Source: Mallotus nudiflorus
Taxonomy: Eukaryota; Streptophyta; Magnoliopsida; Malpighiales; Euphorbiaceae
Assembly: GCA_947683625.1 (NCBI GenBank)
Contig: CANTUR010000611.1
Coordinates: 310,001 to 374,000, forward strand
Direction of reading: 5' to 3'
DNA: 64,000 nt
In this document: positions 46,710 through 59,489 of the stretch, one piece after another
Position numbering within the stretch: position 1 is the stretch's first letter
Layout of the letters: each line of letters starts with the position of its first letter
The notes under the pieces: generated by a model
What the model was told of the DNA's origin: nothing
The model's input: only the letters and a program-made list of their open reading frames with translations
The model's database searches: none
Translations under genes and position numbers: made by a program

Positions 46710-48585
46710 TGTAGATACCCGATTTGGTCGGCTCGTGTTAGAGGACGAATTAGGGGTGCTCGATTTGACCAGCCCGTTGTCAAGCCCAATGATGAGAATG
46801 TGAAACTTGGGCATGAGAATGAAACCTAAATCTCTAATGGAAAGTGGACTTAAAAATCTAAAGCCTAAAAAGCCCAAAAATTAGCCCAATTGTCTAGAAT
46901 TGGCCCAAACTTGCTTGGCCTAATGTAGGCCCGGGCCAAAGGGACATCACCTCAGTGCAATGAGGCGATCACCTCAGTGCAAACTATCAATGAGGTGATC
47001 GCCTCATCGAAGAGGCGCCGCCTCTATGGTAGACCACCTACAGCTGCAATCATGATGGCCAAGTGGTGTGGGCCCCACACCCCAAACCTGAGTTCGTGTA
47101 AGGAAGAGATTTTTGGAGAAAAGAAAAAGGCTATGGAGGCTCATGATGAGCTAGAGGGCTTAAGAGTATGGGGAAGCTAAGGAATAAAAGAAAAGGAGAG
47201 AGAAAAAGAAAAAGAGGGGGACCATTATTGGGATAGAAAAAAAAGAGAGGGAATGAAGCTCTTGAGAGAAAAGAAGAAAAGCAAAAAATGTCTGGAAATA
47301 AAAGGGAGATTCAAGCTAAAGAAAGTCCACATTTTTCCTAGGATAAAAAGGAAGGAAGCTTGTGTCAAGGTAGAAATCACATTTTAGTGAAGATTATAAT
47401 CGAGGATACATCTTTGAGGGCCTCTTATTTTGGTAAAAACTTGCACTTAAACTTAACATGTTCATCATTTTGTGTCTTTTTGCTTGTGCTAACTAAGTCA
47501 TTAGTATATTCTAGGTATATTTTTTGTTTACTTTGCTTGATACCTCATTTCATTGATGTGATCCTTGAAGACTTTTGCATGTAATTATAATTTGGTGCTT
47601 GTTGAATGTATTTATGCATGTTTCATTTGCTTAAAGTAGGATTCTAATCATTTTGAGAGTCAAAATCAGCCTGTTGATCAGGTGATGCCTCTTCATAGAG
47701 GTGTCGCCTCTTGTCAATGAGGCGATCGCTACATTGACAGGATGGCCCGCCTCTAGCTTTACTTTTTCTATTGATGCTTGCCGTGATGTCCACTTGATAT
47801 GTGTCTTTTGACCTTAAGCATGGCTATTTCATTGCATGATGGTGATTATCTTGATTATTTGATGATTTTCGTAACATAAATCCCTTTCTCTTTAGAACAT
47901 ATCTTTGTAAGCATTATCATATATGATTTTATGTTTTAGAAGGAACTAACTGCGTGTTTATTGTAGGAATTACTTGATAATTTTCATCATTGAGTAGTCG
48001 CCTTTGTTAGCTATTCCTTTTATATCATCGTATTCATGTTATTCATCGGTTCACTTTCTGTATATGTTTAGTTTATTTTCTATATATTATTCTTTTATTT
48101 TGCCTAGAAGTGTTGTAATCCCTAATCCCTTTTCCCTATTTAACTTTGAATGTATGGTTGTAATTTATTTATTCTATTTCTGTCGATTGCTGGGACTCAA
48201 AAACATGAAATTGGATGAATGTGCAAACTTGGACTTAACTATAAAACTTGGTAAGTAAATGAAGGCAAGTGCAACTTTGAATGTAAATGAGGAAATAATT
48301 AAATAATTAAATGGTAATAAAACCCAAAACATAAATAGAGGCCAACCGCAAGGTTGGGTGAGCATTCAAATGCTCATACCTAGTTTTTGAACCCGATCTT
48401 TGATGACGGCTTCTAGGAACCTCCGTGTGATCCAGTTACTGTACAGTGTGTACCGGCTTTCATTCGGGTGGCGACTCCATTTTGAATAGGCCTAAGACCT
48501 ATATCGTATTTTCTAGTGGGCCTTGAGCCCACATAGTGCTGTGGTCGCCAAACACTTGGGCGTGCGCTAAACCCCGCCGCCTACA
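46710..48585 (+). mobile_element. Element B 5' LTR
   Basis: It is 1876 bp, TGTAGATACCC to GCCTACA. 46945-47035 and 47680-47755 carry repeated imperfect palindromes of the type ATGAGGYGATCGCCTCAT with cctcagtgcaa spacers. A TATA-like ggaataaaag lies near 47180. Its start matches 63575-64000. The GC-richer motif contrasts with the AT-rich LTR of element A. Confidence 0.9.
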
Positions 48586-48586
48586 G

Positions 48587-48605
48587 TGGCGACTCTACTT
48601 GGGAT
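48587..48605 (+). promoter_or_regulatory. Element B primer-binding site (tRNA-Arg type)
   Basis: TGGCGACTCTACTTGGGAT, one base after the LTR. It matches the recalled tRNA-Arg(ACG) complement at 16 of 19 positions; the mismatches are in the middle, not at the 5' TGGCGACTC. Confidence 0.8.
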
Positions 48606-49453
48606 AGAGAAATTGATTCCAGTATTTTATGTTTTATCATCTTTAATTATTTTCTTATATCTTCCTACATTTATGCATTCACTACACATTTTGCACATAA
48701 TGAGCACTTTAATCCCTAATTAACCCGACAATAATCAGTACTTCACTACCTACGTTTCACTCAAACCTAGTGGTGGAATATTTGATTGTTGTCACTCACG
48801 ACACGTACCAATCCGCATTATTTAACCTTAGAGTGGGGAGACATATATGGATGTATATCGTTATGGGAGCCAAAGCCTTTTTACCCAAGACTCAAGCCCG
48901 TGTAATGACCTAGCAACTATCCTTAAGAATTTTCCCGTATGCATGTGTATTATGCCATATAATGGACCCTTAAAATAAATCTCGAACCCATCACTAAGCA
49001 GTCCAAAGTAAAATGGGCCCGCACATCCAACCAAAGCCTATTATAAATAAACTACTCAACAAGGGCCTCTCATGCCTATTTATGACCCATTTCAAGTAGA
49101 CCTTAACAAGTGAGTTTATGGTGCTAAGGATTTTTGCTCGTAGGAAATGGACTCAGGCTTTATTTAAAGGACCCATTACTTGTCTAAATCATTTTGAGGG
49201 TTATCTTGCGTACGTCAGTTTTATTATCCCTCGCTGATAATTAAAACCTAAGCCAAAAATCCTAGGACAAGATACTCGCCATTGAATACGCGTGTGGGAG
49301 AAATAAAGGCGGAAGTTTGCACGTTTAAGCTTCATTTTTTGGTCTTGTGTATCTTTTTTATGTGATTATTTATTTCTTAAATTTTCTTAAAATAAAATGG
49401 ACTTGCATATCATGCATACACGTCATGCATCTTTCTAATCGACGGTTTTGCAG
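48606..49453 (+). other. Element B leader
   Basis: Non-coding. It shares ccattgaatacg and the trailing ...gttttgcag pyrimidine-AG tract (ending 49453) with element A, placed right before gag. Confidence 0.6.
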
Positions 49454-49529
49454 CACTATAGATCTTTCAAGCTCAGCAGGGTGGGTCCGAACTAGTTTAG
49501 GTTGTCTGGTCAGAAATTTAGAAATAAGA

Positions 49530-51110
49530 ATGGCAGGAGGGTTCGATCTAGAAGCATTTAGGGCACAATTAAAAGATGAAGTAATGGCAGAAACTCAGTC
49601 TATAATGAGAGAAATAATGGGACAAATTACTAAGATCATCAAGGAGAACTAGCCAGCATAACCATCTAATGCACCACCAATCAATCCGGTGGATCTCGAT
49701 GAGGAAATCCTAATTAAAGGCAGGGAAGAAGATGATGTGACAGTGTTGGCCAATCCGATAAATCGAAGAAATGTGAATCCAGCTAAAGATGTGGGTCAAA
49801 CTGAGTGGGCTAAGAATATGACCAAGGCGATGAACTAGATGCAGATGATGATGAAGGATAAAGGTATTGTCGCTCCTCTAGATTATGATCTAAATCTAGA
49901 AAAGGAAGAAGAACTGTTGCCTCATAAGTTTAAATTCCCTGATATGAAGAAATACACTGGTGCCGAGGACCCCCATTTGCATTTGAAGCAGTATATGACT
50001 CACATGAAGGTTACTGAGCTAACTGAGAGCAAAATCATCAAGCAATTCCCTATTTCATTGGAGGGAGCACCAATTTATTGGTACTACACCTTGGAATCAC
50101 ATGTTCAATCAAATTGGAAGGAATTATGTAGTGCTTTTATCAAGCAATACGGTCTCAATGTTCAATTAGAGGTGTCTTTGAGAGATTTATAGAATCCCAA
50201 GCAGAACTTTAACGAGTCTTTTGCTGACTACCTGACTCATTGGAGAGGAAAGTTGTCTTTAATGAGGCATAGGCCTGCTGAGTCAGATCAGTTAGTCCTA
50301 GCAATAGAAGGGTGTGTCCCAGCACTGTCTAAGAAGTTGAGGGGTCTGGGAATCATAAGCTTTAAAGAATTGTACAGATTTAGGGTCCAAAAAGAGTTAG
50401 ATTTGGCTCAAAAGAAGAAATTCTTTAAAAGAGGATCTGGGGGTAAAGAGGGAGCTAGTTTAAGCAGTAATGTTCAGATTCATGCCATTCAACCACCAAG
50501 CAATAATTTGCGGGTCAATGAAGTTAGACAACCTCAGAGATTTTTAAATCTAGGACGTCCCATGTCCAAGGTCCTTGACAAGCTCATTGAAAAGAACCTA
50601 CTACGGCCTTTACCTTTATAACAACCCTTACCTGGTGCCAATCCAAAGCTTTTCTGTAAATTTCATCAGACCATCGGACATGATACAGACAGTTGTGCTC
50701 GGTTAAAGCATGAAATCCAAGACTTAATAGACTTAGGCAAAATTACCAACTTAAAAACCAGAAAACCAAACACATAAACCAACCCCTTACCTAATTACAA
50801 AAATGTTCCACCACCAAATGCACCCATTTTGATGGTCAACTTTGGTTTAATAGAAGAGCAAGTCCTAAACTCTTTCGTTGATGTCTCCCACAATACCCTA
50901 AAAATCAAACTTGAGAACTTGAAACCAAGCAGACAACCCATGAAATTGCAGGTGCAGTCTTGGACATATGGGGTTTCGATGATGAAGGCAAAGAACAAGT
51001 TGACTTGTGGAACAACGAGGGAAGTGAACCAAGTCATTTTGTGGGAAAGGTTGAAGAAAAAAAAGAGGAACCCGAGGCTGCCAAGTTTGAGCCCGAAAAG
51101 GTAGGAAGTT
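49530..51110 (+). pseudogene. Element B gag
   Basis: Frame 3, from MAGGFDLEAFRAQLKDEV. The gag core has HKFKFPDMKKYTGAEDPHLH, QFPISLEGAPIYWYYTLESH, CSAFIKQYGLNVQLEVSLRD and FADYLTHWRGKLSLMRHRPA. A KKLRGLGIISFKELYRFRVQ segment follows, then the zinc-knuckle-like CKFHQTIGHDTDSCARLKHE. Compared with gag A this copy is better preserved, with stops near 49650, 49836, 50190, 50619 and 50775. After about 51000 the frame is lost and protease continues in frame 2. Confidence 0.87.
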
Positions 51111-51129
51111 TAGAAAAAGGGAAGGAAAT

Positions 51130-51699
51130 AGAGTAAAGCAACGAGACTATTGCCAGTGTCTGGGAATTACTTATGCATTTTAGGGATCACAAGAAGGCCC
51201 TAGTTCTGGCGCTAGATCAGAAAAAGATTTTTGCTAAGTCTACTCCGGAGCAAATGGTCCAATCACTAATGGAAACCCCTCAAGGGATGATAACATTTTC
51301 TAATGATGATTTACCTCTAGAGGGGAGGGATCACCATAAAGCTCTATTTATCAAGGCTGAGGTAAAAGGAAAAATGACATGTTGCGTAATGGTCGACAAT
51401 GATTCTGCCATCAATGTGTGTCCATTGAAGATTCTAACAAAGTTAAGGTTGATGGTGGCCGACTTAAAGCCTTCTGAGGTAGTTATCAAAGCTTATGATG
51501 ACACCAAAAGGTATGTGGAAGGAACATTTAGGGCACTGGTTAAAATGGGATCTATAGAAGTCTGGGTTGACTTGCACGTAATTGATATCTCTATGAAATT
51601 TGCCATTTTATTGGGAAGACTATGGTTTCACCCTCTGTGTGGTGTCCCATCCATTGTCCATCAAAAAATTAAATTCCCTTATGAAGGAAGGGTTATCAC
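51130..51699 (+). pseudogene. Element B protease, interrupted by a solo LTR
   Basis: Frame 2: MVQSLMETPQGMITFSNDDL, then CVMVDNDSAINVCPLKIL, where the active site D-T/S-G-S is altered to D-N-D-S. AILLGRLWFHPLCGVPSIVH and QKIKFPYEGRVITV form the Tat-type C-terminal block. The frame is cut at 51700 by the LTR insertion and resumes at about 53602. Confidence 0.83.
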
Positions 51700-53601
51700 A
51701 GTAGACGGCGGGGTTTAGCGTGCGTCCAAGATTTTAGCAACTGTAACATTGTTTGAACTTAGGGCTCTAGAGAACACACTAACCACTATCACAAAGACAT
51801 GGCGTGGAGATTAGGAGTCGCCACCCAGGATAATAACTGGGACAAATTGAAAAGGTGGTACTCAATTCCCTAAAAGAAAGCTAGCACCACAACCAGGAGA
51901 TCATGGATATGGAATACCAACTTCTTTCAGTCTTGTATTCATTTAGAATTACTTTATGAATTATTATCTTATTCTCCATTTACATGCAATTTCATATAAA
52001 CCCAAAACAATCAACTCCAAGGCAAACCAGTCATGAAATATACAAGTAAATAATGCATTTAATAAATCACATAATCCCTAAGTTAGTCTAATCTACATGG
52101 ATTTTAAATAAATGAGCTAAAGTCTACATATTTTAAATTAGAAGTGAACCTAAAGACCTAATTCCTTTTGATTTTAATTAAATGAACCTACGTCTATGTA
52201 TTTCAATTCTAAAAATTGATCTAATTCTACATGTTATGAAGGTATTTAAATTAGTGGGCTTAATTCTACATGTTTTAATTAAATAGTGATCTCAAATTTA
52301 CAAATTATGAAAGAAGGCCTAAATTAAATGGGTTAAGTCTAAATTAATTAAATTAAATTAGGTGGGCCTATGTCTAATTAACTAAATGGGCCTAAGGATA
52401 TTTCTAGCCTAAAATCTAATTAATTATGGACCTAAAATTAAATTTCAATTAATTAAACCTAATTAATTATTAAATGAGATGGGCTTAAATAAATAAATCA
52501 AGACCCAAAGTGGGCTTAAGGCCCAAAACACATAAAAATAATAAATAAAACCCAAAAACAAATAAAAACATAAAAAAATAATTAAATAAGATTAAACAAA
52601 TAATTAAATTAATCCTTACTAAAACCCTAATTTTTATTAACATGCAACCTAAATTAATATACTTCCTCCATTGATTTTAAATAATTACCTAATTAAAACC
52701 TAATTTTTATTAACCAATTTAATCAAAATAAACATACAATCACACATATAATTTTATTACTCCCACTATTGGGGCTATTATATTAATTCATAAAATAAAA
52801 ACAAAGCAATAAATAAAAATAAAAATAAAAATAAAACCTTAGAAACTAAGTCTCTACGAGGCTTTATCCATAGTCTTCCACGGATTTCTCATGAAGTCAT
52901 CCCTCCCACATGATCACCATGTGTTTTCCTCCATAATCACCACAAAAAATAAGATAAAATAATGATTAATGAATAAATTATGATAATAACTTGAAAGAAT
53001 AATAATAAAAATAATAATATAAAAAAATAAATAAAGAATAAAAGAAGATGATATGATTATGAATGATTTAAGGTACTCCTCAGATTGGTAGTTCACCGTT
53101 CTAAATCTTCGAATCTTGCCCTTAAAAAATTCTCTATGAATCTTGAATTAATTGTTAATAAAAGGAATTTTTTGTAAAAAATTGAAGAGAAAATCACGTT
53201 TTTCTTCCTCTTCTTTTTAGGAATTTTAAACCAATTAGGACTGAATTAATTAGGAATTTTAAAACAATTAAAACTGAATTAAAAATAGAAAATAGAGGCC
53301 GGAAGAATTCAATTCCGATCGAGATTGTGTAATTCCGATCGGAATTATACAATCCTAATCGGAATTGGTGTAATTCCGATTGGAATTATGGAATTTTGAC
53401 ACTTTTTTTTAACATTTAATTACAAAAAGACCCTTGGAAGAATTTAAATTTTATGATTTAGTCCCTGAAAACATTAAATCCTTTCTTTAAAAGCTGCATT
53501 TAAGCCCTTAGAATTTTTAAAGATTAAGTATCGAAGACATTTTCATCACTGGAGTCCTTTGCTACATTCATAACACATCATCCCAAAATTGGGTGTCTAC
53601 A
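51700..53601 (-). mobile_element. Solo LTR of family A, inserted in element B protease
   Basis: Reverse orientation relative to A: plus-strand ends AGTAGACGGCG (expected TGTAGACG) and GGGTGTCTACA, 1902 bp. Flanks ATCAC (51695-51699) and GTCAC (53602-53606) are a target duplication with one change. It contains the 18-bp palindrome TAATTCCGATCGGAATTA at 53330-53347. About 170 bp matching the TATA-box region of the element A LTRs is missing, so this copy lacks its promoter core. Confidence 0.9.
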
Positions 53602-53993
53602 GTCACCATCTCAGCTGAAACTGAAGTTGCTGTAGCTGCACTGAAGTTGAACCCCAAGGAGATCTCCTTTAGTCCCAGTTTTGAGGTTTGTGTAATTTAT
53701 GAGGATGAGATGGATGAAAAGGTTTTGAAAATGATGCATAACATAAAGTTTCTACCCAGCATGGGGTTGGGGAAAAATTAGAGCGGACCTTCAGAGTTTA
53801 TGGAAAATAAGGTGCCTATTTTAAAGCACAGGCTAGGGTTCAAAGAGGCTGAAAGAGCTGAGAATGAGATAGGTGTTTATGTCCAGTTTAAGGAAATGGA
53901 AAAGGAAGCCAGGCTGAAAAGAAAACTCTGTGGGAGATCTTTACAAAAGAAGGCAACGGGTACCCATATAGCAGGACTCCATAACCTCTCCTG
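53602..53993 (+). pseudogene. Element B protease-RT linker with G-patch-like segment
   Basis: Frame 1: EVAVAALKLNPKEISFSPSF, then MMHNIKFLPSMGLGKN and MENKVPILKHRLGFKEAERA. The motif MGLGKNxxG...LGF matches the G-patch-like segment seen in element A at 18620-18740. The frame shifts at about 53994 into the RT frame. Confidence 0.6.
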
Positions 53994-55500
53994 ATGGCTG
54001 GGGAAGTTATCCCAGGGTTTGAAATCTTTACCGAATTCATGAATAAAGCCAAGGGTGTTGCTGTTGAAGAAGACCCTACTAAGGAGCTGATACTGGCTGA
54101 AGAGGAGTTTAAAGAGGATGAAGCTACCTCGGAGCAGAATGGCATTGATGATCAAAGCAAAGAACTTGATTTTGAAACCTACATTCTCAATTCTATCATA
54201 GATACTTTTTATAATGACTATGATGTTTCTTTTGCTTTTATGTTTGAGACTGATGATCTTTTCTTTTCAAAAGTGAATGCAATGAAGTCTGAATTTGCTT
54301 ATTTTTGTGATGTGTTTCCTAACGGTTATTCTATTTGTGATGATCATTTCATGCATATGTTTGACTTTAATTCTATGCAAACTGAGTCATTTAATTTAGG
54401 CACAGGTGATAATCCTAAAAATATATTGCTTGCTTCTGGTTTAACTCATGATGAGAGAGAAAAAATGAAAGAAATCTTAAAAAAGAGATAAAAAGTATTT
54501 GCTTGGAGTTATGAAGACATGCCCGGAATCGACATAGAGATCTCAGAACAAAGGATCCCCATATACCCTCACGTAGCTCCAATAAAGCAGAAGCAAAGGA
54601 GGTTGAGGCAGGAATGGGCTCTCTTGGTTAAAGAAGAGGTCGAAAAATAGTTGAAGGCAAGGTTTCTAGAAGTGGTAGAGGACACCTAGTGGTTGGAAAA
54701 CATAGTTCCTATTCCAAAGAAGGATGGAAGGGTCAGAGTATGTGTGGACTACCGAGATTTGAACAAAGCCTGCCCCAAGGATGACTTTCCGCTACCACTT
54801 ATTGATACATTAATTGATAGTGCAACTTCCAATGTAATGTACTCTTTCATGGATGGATTTTCAGGGTACAATTAGATCATGATGGCGGTAACAAATAAGT
54901 TGAAGACATCCTTTATCATCGAATGTGGTGTGTACTGTTACTAAGTGATGCCTTTCAGGTTGAAGAATGCAGGAGCCACTTATTAGAGGATGGTGACTGC
55001 CTTGCTACACAACATGATCCATAAGGAGGTAGAAGTATATATGGATGATATAATGGTGAAGTCTATACCTAGGGAAGGGCATTTTCAGGCACTAGATAAG
55101 TTTCTGGCAAGGGTAGAAAAGTATAATCTCAGACTAAACCCAAAAAAGTGTGTTTTTAGGGTTACATCTGGGAAATTATTGGGACACATTGTCAGCCAAA
55201 AAGGAATAGAGGTAGATCCAGATAAGATCAAGGCAATCAGGGATATGCCTACACCAAAGAATAAAAAAGAGGTTCGAGGGTTTCTAGGGCGTTTACAGTA
55301 TATCAGCTAATTTATAGCCAAATTGACAGTTGTCTGCAATCCCATCTTTAAGCTTTTAAAGAAAGATCAATCTGTTGTATGGGATGAAAGGTGTCAACAA
55401 GCCTTCGAAGCTATCAAGGATTATCTGATGAATCCTCCTATTTTATAGCCGTCGAGACTGGGTAAAGCCTTGATCATGTATTTGACAATTGAGAAAGATA
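53994..55500 (+). pseudogene. Element B reverse transcriptase
   Basis: Frame 3: acidic linker, then VFAWSYEDMPGIDIEISEQR, IVPIPKKDGRVRVCVDYRDL, NKACPKDDFPLPLIDTLID and MYSFMDGFSGYN. The catalytic motif is YMDD (55038-55049) where A has YVDD. KCVFRVTSGKLLGHIVSQKG and KKEVRGFLGRLQYIS follow. Stops lie near 54489, 54648, 54687, 54873, 54942, 54984 and 55308. The order and spacing match element A almost exactly. Confidence 0.9.
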
Positions 55501-56300
55501 CAATAAGGGGCAATGTTGGCACAAGAAGGTGAAAAGAAAGTAGAGCATGTTGTGTATTATTTGAGTAAGAAGCTTCTACCTTACAAAACTACTTATATCC
55601 TGGTGGAGAAAACGTGCCTAGTAGTGATTTGGGCAACAAAAAACTTCAACATTATTTTTAGTCTTATAAAGTGCAAGCAGTTTCTAAACATGATCCCTTC
55701 AAGTATCTCCAACAGACCCCGTCTCTTATAGGAAAAATGGCTAGGTGGCTCGTTTTACTCACAGAGTTTGACATAGAGTATATAGCCAAAAAGGCAGTGA
55801 AGGGAAGAGCAGTAGTAGACTTTTTGGCACAAAGCCCAGTGGATGACGACCAAGAATGGAAGTTGGAGTTTCTTGATGAACATCTAGGGGCGATAGAGAT
55901 ACAAGGTTAGGAAATGTACTTTGATGGGGCTGTTAACAACAAAAGGGCCGGAATAGGGGTGATTTTGGTTATGCCAGAGGGAGAAATGATCCCGATGGAA
56001 AAAAGACTTGAATTTGAAGCAATTAATAACCAAGCAGAATACGAGGCTTGAATTTTTTGTCTAGAGGCATTACGCAACACGGGGGCAAAGAATGTTATTG
56101 TCAATGAGGATTCTATGTTAGTTATAAAATAAGCCACTAAAGAATAGGAGATAAAGGAAGACATATTGCATCTGTACTGGGAGTACTTGGCCACTATCTT
56201 GTGCTCATTTACTCAGTGTAAGTTTATCCACTTGCTGAGGGAAGGAAACTAGGTAGCTGATGCCTTAGCCACACTGGCCTCCATGTGGGAAAGTAGGAAA
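55501..56300 (+). pseudogene. Element B RT end and RNase H
   Basis: The frame slips into frame 1 (55513-55640), then back to frame 3 (YKVQAVSKHDPFKYLQQTPS). RNase H reads MYFDGAVNNKRAGIGVILVM, AINNQAEYEA, VNEDSMLVIK and LREGN*VADALATLASMWE. The acidic residues are all kept, but stops interrupt after AEYEA and elsewhere. Confidence 0.85.
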
Positions 56301-57639
56301 TAGCCAGAAGTCAGGCCCTTAATTCTTACAAAATCTCGAGTTCCCTGTTATAAGGAGGTGAGGGTGATGCCAGTTGATGCTATTGAGAAACCTTAGTTCT
56401 ATGATTTACAAAGGTACCTAGAAACTGGGCAGTTTCTGAATGACACTGATAGGAAAGAAAGGATATCCTGGAAAATGTTATCTCAACAGTTCATAAGTCA
56501 CAATGGGATGCTATACAAAAGAATGCCAACTGGGGTACACCTCAGGTGTGTTGATAAGGACAAATCCCAAAAGCTTATGGAAGCAATTCATGAAGGGATA
56601 TAAGGGCCGCACATGAATGAGACAGTCTTAGCAAAGAAAATAGCCCGTTAGGGGTACATTTGGCTCACTATGGAGGCAGATTGTGTTAGATTTGTGAAGA
56701 AATGTCACAATTGCCAAACTTATGGTGATGTTAGCCACCTACCATCTATGGAGCTTCAAGGAATGACTTGTCCTTGGCCGTTTGCTGTATGGGGGATTGA
56801 CATCATAGGACAAGTAAGGCTAAGAGCAACTAACGATCATCGGTATATTATTGTGGCTATCGACTATTTCTCCAAGTGGGTTGAGGCTGAATCTTATGCT
56901 ACTGTCGGGTTAAAATAGATGATGATGTTCATCGAGAAAAATATAATCTATAGATATGGTTTGCCACACCACATAGTTACAGATAATGGCATTTAATTTC
57001 GAGTAGAAATTGGCCACACTACTGAAAGACTATAAGATTGAGCACCACAGGTCATCTCTGTATGGGCTGCAGGCAAATGGGGCAGTGAAAGTAGCCAATA
57101 AGAATGTGAAAAAGATCCTAGCCAAGATGCTGGAAAATTACAAAGATTGGGCAGAATACTTACAATTCGCATTATGAGGGTACCAAACCACTACTAGAAC
57201 TTTGGTAGGGGTCACTCCATACTCTTTAGTTTATGGGTGTAAGGCTGTTTTACTGATGGAGGTTGAGATAAGGTCGTTGAGAGTCCTTCTGGAATCTAAA
57301 CTCCCCAAGTATCAGTGGGTGGAAAGTCAATTGGCTCAGTTGATATTGCTAGATGAAAAGAGGATGAAAGCTATTTACCATTCTCAGTTGTATAAAAAAA
57401 GAATAGCCTATGCCTACAATAAGAAGATCAAGCTGGGGAAGATTCGAGAAGGGGATTCGGTGCTAAAACTTACAAAATCAGTCATGACCGACCCTTAAGG
57501 GAAATTTAAGCCCAATTGGGAGGGACCGTATTTGGTAAAGAAGTTATTTTTGAAAGGTGACACTATTTTGTCTGACATGGAGGGAAACGAGTTCAAAAAG
57601 CTCATCAACCTAGATAAACTCAAGAAATACTTTCTGTGA
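56301..57639 (+). pseudogene. Element B integrase
   Basis: The HHCC finger reads HEGI*GPHMNE...CVRFVKKCHNCQ. The core keeps both aspartates (VWGIDIIGQV and IVTDNG), but the catalytic glutamate has become lysine (ANGAVKVANK, AAA at 57088-57090; element A has E there). The C-terminus GKFKPNWEGPYLVKKLFLKG ends INLDKLKKYFL at a stop (57637-57639). A frameshift near 57010 moves the end into frame 1. Confidence 0.88.
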
Positions 57640-58107
57640 AAAGTCTCGCTAGGGAGAAAACCTTACAAAGAGGCTATCTAGGCAAAACTTAGAGACTAAA
57701 ATATAAAGGAAAAAAGGTCCTATTGGATTGAAAACCTTAAAAGAGGCGGTCCGGGAAAAAATTAAAGATATGTAAAAGAAGAGACAGAGATACAAAATGG
57801 TTAGTTAGAAAACTTGCAAGGGCAAGCCAATTAACAACATGCGATATATCAGAAGCGAAATGTATATGCATTTTGTGCTTAAATTAAATGAAACGGATTG
57901 CTTCAATTATTGTTAAATATTGCACGATATGTCTATTACAAGTCGTTTAACTAATAAAAAGGAAAATTACATCTAACAAAAAGGGAAATGACGACTTAAT
58001 TTCGTGAGCTAATTTTGTTTTATTCTTTTTTGTTGCTTACCCTGAAAGCTCAACATTTATAACTCTCTTGTCCTTTTGTATTTAATAAATTTGTCTCTTT
58101 TTGTCTG
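57640..58107. other. Element B region between pol and the antisense cassette
   Basis: Non-coding. It has gagaaaaccttacaaagaggc and similar short repeats ending with gcaaaacttag, like the equivalent stretch in element A. The 3' ends of the opposing genes converge here. Confidence 0.5.
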
Positions 58108-59237
58108 TTATAAATAAACCCATGCTTTGTAATGATCATCAGTAGTCTGATCTCCATCGTAGCTTAAATTTCTTTTGATGACTCTTTGAGGCCAAGTTGC
58201 CACTAAGTGGCCCAGGAAGTTTTGAGAAAAGGGCCCTGGTTCAAACTCATGAACTAGCTCCATGATCAGTTGTTTGTGACCGTATTGGCGGTAGAGGTGG
58301 GCTAGATTATAAAATGTAGCACAATGAAGATCGGTAATCGGGACGTAATATGTGTAGGACCAAATGGTCACATGCTGCATTCCCCACCAAGGGCACATCC
58401 AGTGGATCAGAGTATCGGGGAATGTTGTTAACCAGTTATGGATATCTGTAGGAATGGGATGTAGCTTCCTTGTTTGGTAATGCTTGGCTTTGTAACGTCT
58501 GATGTCTTGAGGAGGTTCGAGTAAACCTAACTTTTTGTAAAACCACATCTGCAGGTTTGCAAATAATAGGATTGTTGGAAGTCAGGGATGGACAATGGGG
58601 AACTTACCTCCAGTAAGAATGGGCTTCCTGAGAATCATCGTGTTTTTGTGAAGTTTTCTAATCCATTGATAGTTTATGCTAAGATGAGAGGGAAGGGATT
58701 GACACCTATTTCCACCTGATCAAGAATGGAAAGGACCTTCAAATCACAGTGTTCGGAGGGAGAAACCAACAAAAATTGAGCATATAAGTAGAGAGCCATC
58801 ATACGAGGCCAATAAGTTTCTTCTTTGTCTACACCCATGGTGACCTCAAGGAAGGACTCTAGTATGATTTCTGAACCGGGGATGAAGTGAAAAGAGGACT
58901 GGGGTGGAAGGTTGAACATATGTGCCATTTGCTATTGAATGGAGTAAGGATTTGAACTTTTGAGGTCAGGAACCGCAAGTCGGCCAGTGGAATCCACGTA
59001 ATGATCGAGAATTGCTTCGAATTCCTCTGGTAGAGGACATATTTCTACTGTATTGAACCAAAAAATGTATTTGTGGGGATCCTACAATTGAACCATGGCA
59101 TGGAGGAAAGGGAAATTGATCCTCATAGTATAGAGTGATTTGAAGACCGAAAGGTGAAAAGGCTCTAACCTAGTCCAAGATTTATTGTCTAAACTTTTCA
59201 AGATCGATTGTAGTGGCCTCAAAATCCATTATGTCAT
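58108..59237 (-). pseudogene. Element B antisense gene 1 (DUF7745-like), two exons
   Basis: The start aligned with element A is an ATG at 59235-59237, immediately followed by a stop (MT*). Exon 1 holds DPHKYIFWFNTVEICPLPEE, then FEAILDHYVDSTGRLAVPDL, MMALYLYAQFLLVSPSEHCD and DQVEIGVNPFPLILA. It ends at 58608 before GTAAGTT. The intron (58549-58607, 59 bp) ends ctgcag. Exon 2 (58548-58108) reads MWFYKKLGLLEPPQDIRRYK, HWMCPWWGMQHVTIWSYTYY, HLYRQYGHKQLIMELVHEFE and ends DDHYKAWVYL. Exon 2 is intact. The intron position is identical to that of element A. Function unknown. Confidence 0.68.
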
Positions 59238-59339
59238 GATTATGGCTTTTCAAAGGTGCCTAGAGAGAGAAATAGGAGGTTAAGGATGAAGGGAATTCAA
59301 GAAGTAGGCTAAATAGAAGGATGTGGATTTTTTTAAAGG

Positions 59340-59460
59340 GGTAGGGCCGCTTGCTGCTAAGGTGATCACCTCATCGATGAGGCACCACCTCAGCAGCATG
59401 GGGCGATCACCTCTTCATTAGAAGTCAATGAGGCAATCACCTTATCATCAGTGTTGGTTG
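59340..59460. repeat. Element B palindrome cluster upstream of antisense gene 1
   Basis: Motifs such as aaggtgatcacctcatcgat, ggggcgatcacctc and aatgaggcaatcacctt lie 100-220 bp upstream of the aligned gene start, the same position as the motif cluster in element A. Confidence 0.7.
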
Positions 59461-59489
59461 TTATGTTTCTTCGAATTATGCAATCTCGA

